A stretch of 64,000 bases of DNA from Pseudomonas putida. Its GTDB lineage: Bacteria > Pseudomonadota > Gammaproteobacteria > Pseudomonadales > Pseudomonadaceae. The position numbers were made by a program, and so were the translations under genes. The notes below the pieces were generated by a model. That model saw nothing but the letters and a program-made list of their open reading frames with translations, was not told the origin of the DNA and searched no databases. How positions within the stretch are numbered: position 1 is the first letter of the stretch; the number at the start of each line of letters is the position of its first letter. The stretch is taken from positions 248,001 through 312,000 of the forward strand of contig NZ_JANHLC010000003.1 in the NCBI RefSeq assembly GCF_028682395.1. Direction: 5' to 3'. Positions 58,946 to 64,000 of this stretch are shown one piece after another.

Positions 58946-59009
58946 AAAAAACGCCCCGATCATCACGACACAACCGGCACGGTTATCTCGGATGAATCGG
59001 GGCGTTTTC
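58946..59009. terminator. terminator of the second oprD gene
   Basis: AAAAACGCCCCGAT and ATCGGGGCGTTTT are perfect complements around a 35-base loop that contains a second small stem (ACCGGCACGGT). T-runs on both strands allow bidirectional termination. Confidence 0.8.
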
Positions 59010-59044
59010 CTGCAGCCCTCAGGCCGCTACGACGCTGCCGTCAA

Positions 59045-60340
59045 TCAGAATACGCTGATCGGGTAGTCGACGAAAATACGCACTTCGTTACCACTGGCGT
59101 TGTATTCCGCGGACTTCTGCGACACGCGCAGGATCGAGCTGCGCAGCTTGACGCTCAGGTCCTTGGCCGGGCCGCTCTGAACCACGTACTTGAACTGGTT
59201 GAAGATTTCGCGCTCGGTACCACCGGTGCTGGTGGAGGTGGTGATGTTGTCACCCCGTACGTAGGCGAAGTTGTAGCTCAGGCCAGGCACGCCGAAGGTG
59301 CTGAAATCCAGGCCGTAGCCCAGCTGCCAGGAACGTTCGTCCGCGGCATTGAAGTCAGACCAGTAGGAGTTGGCCAGGTAGATGGTGTTGCCACCGTCAC
59401 CCTGACGGAAACCCGCGTTCTGATAGCCGCCGTAGGGGTAGCCGAGCAGGCTGTCACCGGTGCTGCGCTGGTGGGCCAGGGTGAAGGAGTGCGCACCCAG
59501 AGCGTAGGTTGCAGCCAGGCTCCAGATCTTGTTGTCCTGACCGTCGGTGCCCTTGAACTCAGCGTAGGATTTGTCCAGCTTGGTCCGGTAGCCGTTGAAG
59601 TCCAGGGTCAGCGATTGATCGGTGGCCAGCGGGAACACGTAGTTCAGGTTCACGTACTGCTTCTTCATCACGTCTTCCACATCGGAAGCGTAAAGAGCAG
59701 CCTTGAACTCCTTGGTGAACTGGTAGCTACCGCCCAGAACATTGATGCTTTTCAGGCCACCGCTGTCACGACCTTCAGCGCTCTTGCGCGACTCGGCAGT
59801 GAAACGACCGGCGTTCAGCTCCAGGCCTTCGATCTCTTTGGAGGTGACCAAAGTACCGGTGTAGCTTTCCGGCAGCAGACGCGAGTTGTCGTAGTTCAGC
59901 ACCGGCAGGGCAGGCATCTGGTCACCGTAGGTCAGCACGGTGTTGGACAGACGGAATTTGACTGCAGCACCGCCCTTGGACAGGTCGCGAGCAGGGTGAC
60001 CGCTTTCGCCCAGCTTGAAGAAGTCGATACCGGCGCCGCCGGAGCGACCCTGGCCGCCGTCAAGACGCAGGCCGTAGAGCGCGAACGCATCAACGCCGAC
60101 GCCAACAGTGCCCTGGGTGAAACCCGAGGAGAAGGTGCCGATGACGCCCTGGCCCCATTCGGCTTTATCCGAATCATCCGGGTCGGTGTGCTTGTAGTCG
60201 CGGTTGATATAGGCGTTGCGCAGCAGCACGTTCAGGCTGCTGTCTTCCACGAAGCCCTTGGACTCCGATTGCCCGCTAGCCATTGCCTGGGTAGCGCTCA
60301 ACACGCCCAGTGCGATCAGGCCAATCCGTTTGTTCAACAT
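59045..60340 (-). CDS. OprD-family outer-membrane porin
   Basis: 431 residues from ATG 60340; signal peptide MLNKRIGLIALGVLSATQAM ending near ASG. Conserved OprD features: GFVEDSSLNVLLRNAYINRD, GFTQGTVGVGVDAFALYGLR and the end IFVDYPISVF. It differs clearly from the OprD at 55771, so the locus has two distinct channels. Transcribed alone: terminators lie on both sides. The substrate cannot be told from sequence. Confidence 0.92.
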   Translation of the reverse strand: MLNKRIGLIALGVLSATQAMASGQSESKGFVEDSSLNVLLRNAYINRDYKHTDPDDSDKAEWGQGVIGTFSSGFTQGTVGVGVDAFALYGLRLDGGQGRSGGAGIDFFKLGESGHPARDLSKGGAAVKFRLSNTVLTYGDQMPALPVLNYDNSRLLPESYTGTLVTSKEIEGLELNAGRFTAESRKSAEGRDSGGLKSINVLGGSYQFTKEFKAALYASDVEDVMKKQYVNLNYVFPLATDQSLTLDFNGYRTKLDKSYAEFKGTDGQDNKIWSLAATYALGAHSFTLAHQRSTGDSLLGYPYGGYQNAGFRQGDGGNTIYLANSYWSDFNAADERSWQLGYGLDFSTFGVPGLSYNFAYVRGDNITTSTSTGGTEREIFNQFKYVVQSGPAKDLSVKLRSSILRVSQKSAEYNASGNEVRIFVDYPISVF

Positions 60341-60432
60341 ATTATTTTCCTTATTGCTGGGTAGGTTACGCACTGTGGCCCCCCCTGCCGGACAGATAAC
60401 CTGAGTATCTCGGCGTCGGCGAAAAAAATAAC

Positions 60433-60470
60433 AAGAGGCCCGCCTACACCCTGGGTGCAGCGGGCCTCTT
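60433..60470 (-). terminator. terminator between the DsbA-like gene and oprD
   Basis: On the minus strand AAGAGGCCCGC and GCGGGCCTCTT enclose a further stem (CACCC/GGGTG), followed by GTTATTTTTTTC. It is 190 bases beyond the DsbA-like stop and 93 bases before the oprD start, so it could also attenuate oprD. Confidence 0.8.
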
Positions 60471-60660
60471 ATTATTAGTATTTATGGCCCATGGCCACAG
60501 GCGATGGACGAATCCTAGGGGGGGTTGGTCAATGTGTCAATTTCGTTAATCCTCGGGGATTAGACCGATTTTGCAGGGTGACCAAACCGAAAATCGTAAG
60601 CCAGGTGTCTAGCTGAGGCTTTATGTCGCACTCGGCGGGCGCTCCAGCGCCCGAGCCAAA

Positions 60661-61359
60661 TCACGGGGCGCAGCCCTCCAAGCCGCAAAACGGGGCCGCG
60701 GTACCGACCCCACGCCCGACAGGCTGGACCGCCTGTGCCAGCCACTGGGCAAAGGCGCGCGGCTTGCCCAGATAGGGGCCGATATCGATCAGTTGGAACT
60801 GGCCCATCGTCTCCAGCACCAAGGTCGGGAAGCCCTGCCCACCGACGCTGGTCAGAAAACTGCGACTGTCCTTTATATGGGCCTGGGTCACCGGGCCGCT
60901 GCTGTGCTCAAACGCCGCACCGAACGCTCCCATATCGAAGCCCAGTTCGGCGGCCAGTGCCAGCAGGACCTCGGGGTCGCTGATGCGACGCCCTTCGACG
61001 TAGTGGGCGCTTTGCAACTCTGCGAGAAACTCCAGCCCCCTGCCCGCCAACTGGTCGGCCACCAACACGGCCGTAATCGGCGGCGCCGAATCGAAGACCG
61101 CCGAGGTATCGCGCAGGAGGCCATCGAAATACGCCAGCCCAAAGGGTTGACCGGTCAACTCGGCAATCCGCTGGTCGTGGGGCATGACGTAGTCACGCAG
61201 TTGAGGAGACACCGGCTGCCGATTGTTGCCGGTCATCATACCCCCGCCATAGGCCACCACCGGCAGTACGGCCTGGGCCACCTGGATCAGGGGTTTGGCG
61301 CCATAGCACCAGCCGCACAGCGGGTCGTAGATATAGTGAAGCGTGGCAAGTGCGGTCAT
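60661..61359 (-). CDS. cytoplasmic DsbA/FrnE-like thiol oxidoreductase
   Basis: 232 residues without a signal peptide. The thioredoxin-fold redox site is Cys15-Gly-Trp-Cys18 (IYDPLCGWCYGAKPL), with cis-Pro in GGQGFPTLVLET and the helical insertion of FrnE-type proteins. Cytoplasmic members are linked to oxidative stress or serve as foldases. A second Cys pair near the end (FCGLEGCAP) is unusual and may be a metal site or redox relay. It has its own terminator downstream. Confidence 0.85.
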   Translation of the reverse strand: MTALATLHYIYDPLCGWCYGAKPLIQVAQAVLPVVAYGGGMMTGNNRQPVSPQLRDYVMPHDQRIAELTGQPFGLAYFDGLLRDTSAVFDSAPPITAVLVADQLAGRGLEFLAELQSAHYVEGRRISDPEVLLALAAELGFDMGAFGAAFEHSSGPVTQAHIKDSRSFLTSVGGQGFPTLVLETMGQFQLIDIGPYLGKPRAFAQWLAQAVQPVGRGVGTAAPFCGLEGCAP

Positions 61360-61543
61360 GGAACCTCCGGGGTACGGGACAAAATCACCGGCTCCAGACT
61401 ATGACCATTGCCCTCGACTAAAAATGCCGAAAAAATACTCAATCTGTTGTGCAAAACGGACAGATCACCCCGCCATATGTAGAACAGACGCCTGCACACT
61501 GCGCACCCGCAGCGCCCGGAAGCGCTGGCAACGCCCATAAAAA

Positions 61544-61577
61544 AGCGCCGCTGCCCGAGAACCCGGTCAGCGGCGCT
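61544..61577 (-). terminator. terminator of the small gene at 61596
   Basis: AGCGCCGCTG and CAGCGGCGCT form a 10-bp stem; on the minus strand TTTTTTATGG follows. Confidence 0.85.
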
Positions 61578-61595
61578 GTTTACTCAATGTCCTTA

Positions 61596-61796
61596 TCAAC
61601 CGCGCAGAAGCGCCAACAGTGCTTGTGTCTCAGCGTCGCTAAACAGATCGGCCGGGTAGCGCTCACTGAGTATTCGTTGGGGGTCCTGACTTCTTACCAC
61701 TTGCGTTCCATTGCACTTCAACCATCGGGCCAGAACTTGAAGCGACTCGCTATTCACCGACAGGGGATGCGACATCCGCTCACTTACTGCGTTCAT
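61596..61796 (-). CDS. small hypothetical protein
   Basis: 66 residues from ATG 61796 (MNAVSERMSHPLSVNSESLQ), with AGGAG nine bases upstream. It is helical and soluble (LQVLARWLKCNGTQVVRS; ETQALLALLRG), with one Cys. I do not recognise a family. Its own ribosome site and strong terminator indicate a real gene. Confidence 0.65.
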   Translation of the reverse strand: MNAVSERMSHPLSVNSESLQVLARWLKCNGTQVVRSQDPQRILSERYPADLFSDAETQALLALLRG

Positions 61797-61942
61797 TACG
61801 GCGCTCTCCTGGTGCATGAGCGGCTAACTTACTCAAGGTTTATGACAGAACAATGCGGCTATGTGCCGCATCGCCCAGCCCAAGACAGATACAAGAGCTA
61901 TGCCAATGTGACGGTTTTATGAAATCCATAGACATAAAAAAA

Positions 61943-61963
61943 CCGCGCCCAGAAGGGGCGCGG
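61943..61963 (-). terminator. terminator of aguA
   Basis: CCGCGCCC-AGAAG-GGGCGCGG is an 8-bp GC stem; on the minus strand seven T residues follow. It lies 73 bases beyond the aguA stop. Confidence 0.88.
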
Positions 61964-62035
61964 TCTCTAGAGAAGCCAGTTGCGGAAGGCCATTAAAACG
62001 CCATCACCGAACCGGAAACACTTTTTGTTACAGGC

Positions 62036-63145
62036 TCACCCAACCCGCTGCGGCGCGGGTTGCTGTTGGGTAAGACAATGAATATTGCCGCCCCCCAGTA
62101 ACAACTCGCGGCCCGGTACCATCACCACTTCGTGCGTCGGGAAAAGGCCCTGGAGGATATCCCGGGCGACGTTGTCCAGCGGGTCGTCAAAACTTGGCGC
62201 AATGATCGCGCCATTGACGATCAGGAAGTTCACATAGGACCCGGCCAGGCGTACCGACGGATTGCGCTCCTGGGAGCCGGCCACCTGGTCGACCCCCGCA
62301 CATTCCTCGGCCGTGGCATACAAGGGACCGGGGATCGGCATCTTGTGCACCACAAAAGCGCGGCCACGGGCATCGCGCTGTTCCTGCAAGACCTTCAGCG
62401 CCGCCTGGCAGCGCGGGTAGTTCGGGTCCTGAGGATCGTCGGTCCAGGCCAGCAGCACTTCGCCCGGGCGCACATAGCAGCAGAAGTTATCCACATGGCC
62501 GTCGGTTTCATCGTTGAACAGGCCGTCCGGCAGCCAGATGATCTTATCCACAGCCAGTTGCTCGCCCAGCAACGCTTCGATCTGCTCGCGCGCCAGATGC
62601 GGGTTGCGGTTGTGATTGAGCAGGCATTCCTCGGTGGTAATCAGGGTGCCTTCGCCGTCCACATGGATCGAGCCGCCTTCAAGCACAAAGCCCGGCGTCG
62701 CATACGCCGGGCAGCGTTCGATGCCCAGCACCTTGCTCGCCACTTGCTCGTCGCGATTCCACGGGAAGTACAACCCGCCCTCGAAGCCGCCCCAGGCATT
62801 GAAGCCCCAGTCGACCCCGCGGACCTCGCCCTGGCCGTTGATCACAAAGGTCGGCCCGGTATCGCGCACCCAGGCATCGTCGCTGGACAGCTCGACCACG
62901 CGGATATTCGACCCGGCCAGCTGGGCCAGCGCATTGTCGTACTGCGCAGCCGACACCCCGACCGTGACCGGCTCGAATCGGGCGATGGCCTTGGCCACGG
63001 CCACATGCGCCGCCTGGGCCGGCTTGCCACCCAGGCGCCAGTTGTCCGGGCGCTCGGGCCAGATCATCCAGACCTGGGTCTGCGGTGCCCATTCGGCCGG
63101 CATATGGAAACCGTCGGCGCGGGGTGTGCTGTGCAAGGTGCTCAT
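62036..63145 (-). CDS. aguA: agmatine deiminase
   Basis: 369 residues. It hydrolyses agmatine to N-carbamoylputrescine and ammonia in the cytoplasm. The catalytic Cys357 lies in [14 protein letters not shown], and other family residues are in [27 protein letters not shown] and [17 protein letters not shown]. Length equals the P. aeruginosa enzyme. It follows aguB by five bases on the same strand, so both steps of agmatine conversion to putrescine are made together. Confidence 0.95.
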   Translation of the reverse strand: MSTLHSTPRADGFHMPAEWAPQTQVWMIWPERPDNWRLGGKPAQAAHVAVAKAIARFEPVTVGVSAAQYDNALAQLAGSNIRVVELSSDDAWVRDTGPTFVINGQGEVRGVDWGFNAWGGFEGGLYFPWNRDEQVASKVLGIERCPAYATPGFVLEGGSIHVDGEGTLITTEECLLNHNRNPHLAREQIEALLGEQLAVDKIIWLPDGLFNDETDGHVDNFCCYVRPGEVLLAWTDDPQDPNYPRCQAALKVLQEQRDARGRAFVVHKMPIPGPLYATAEECAGVDQVAGSQERNPSVRLAGSYVNFLIVNGAIIAPSFDDPLDNVARDILQGLFPTHEVVMVPGRELLLGGGNIHCLTQQQPAPQRVG

Positions 63146-63150
63146 GGCGA

Positions 63151-64000
<850 letters not shown>

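Overview
The window looks like the chromosome of a Pseudomonas, most likely from the P. fluorescens complex. It is GC-rich, carries OprD-family porins, the aguA/aguB pair and a dsd locus, and its left half is an integrative and conjugative element (ICE) of the PFGI-1/pKLC102/ICEclc kind. Species cannot be fixed from the sequence alone.

Positions 1 to about 30.9 kb are the ICE or its accessory load. The element's type G mating-pore genes run from 1934 to 9299 (RAQPRD family, TIGR03758, 03745, 03750, 03746, 03749, 03752, 03751 and the VirB4/TraC-like ATPase TIGR03744). They resume at 19856 (TraU-like TIGR03756, TIGR03755, a small membrane protein, TraG-N, DUF3742). Between the two blocks sits about 10 kb of cargo. 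This holds an intact hipB-like gene with a frameshifted hipA stump, a complete contact-dependent inhibition locus (cdiB-cdiA-cdiI, minus strand, colicin E5-like RNase tip), a stretch of decayed gene fragments and an orphan excisionase-type antitoxin. A second, apparently intact hipBA-like module lies to the left of the T4SS genes and runs off the window. The right part of the element carries two small genes with matching 5' hairpins, a MobH relaxase overlapping a tyrosine recombinase, and a vapBC pair. An IS3-type transposase remnant and a tRNA-Thr gene with a damaged acceptor stem follow.

From 31.5 kb the sequence is ordinary Pseudomonas metabolism. There is a D-serine locus (dsdX-dsdA-dsdC), a NERD-domain protein, a YcaC-type hydrolase, and an inducible alcohol/aldehyde oxidation cluster (GMC oxidoreductase, SphA/MetA-type outer-membrane protein, FeaB-like aldehyde dehydrogenase, FeaR-like AraC regulator). 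Next comes an iron-uptake operon (TonB receptor, DUF3649, PepSY protein, DUF3325, DUF4198) divergent from an OmpR-type two-component system. An orphan HipB-like regulator and the tail of a lost autotransporter follow. Then come an MFS transporter, a LysR regulator, a BCCT transporter-OprD-CocE hydrolase operon, a second OprD porin, a cytoplasmic DsbA-fold protein and the agmatine-to-putrescine genes aguA and aguB, the last cut by the right edge.

The most unusual signals are in the ICE. The two hip-type modules have unrelated operator sequences but share a 41-bp operator spacing. The conjugation operon is split by a CDI locus. A second copy of the cdiB leader, with no gene, lies beside the tRNA. 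The tRNA itself has a broken 3' acceptor end.
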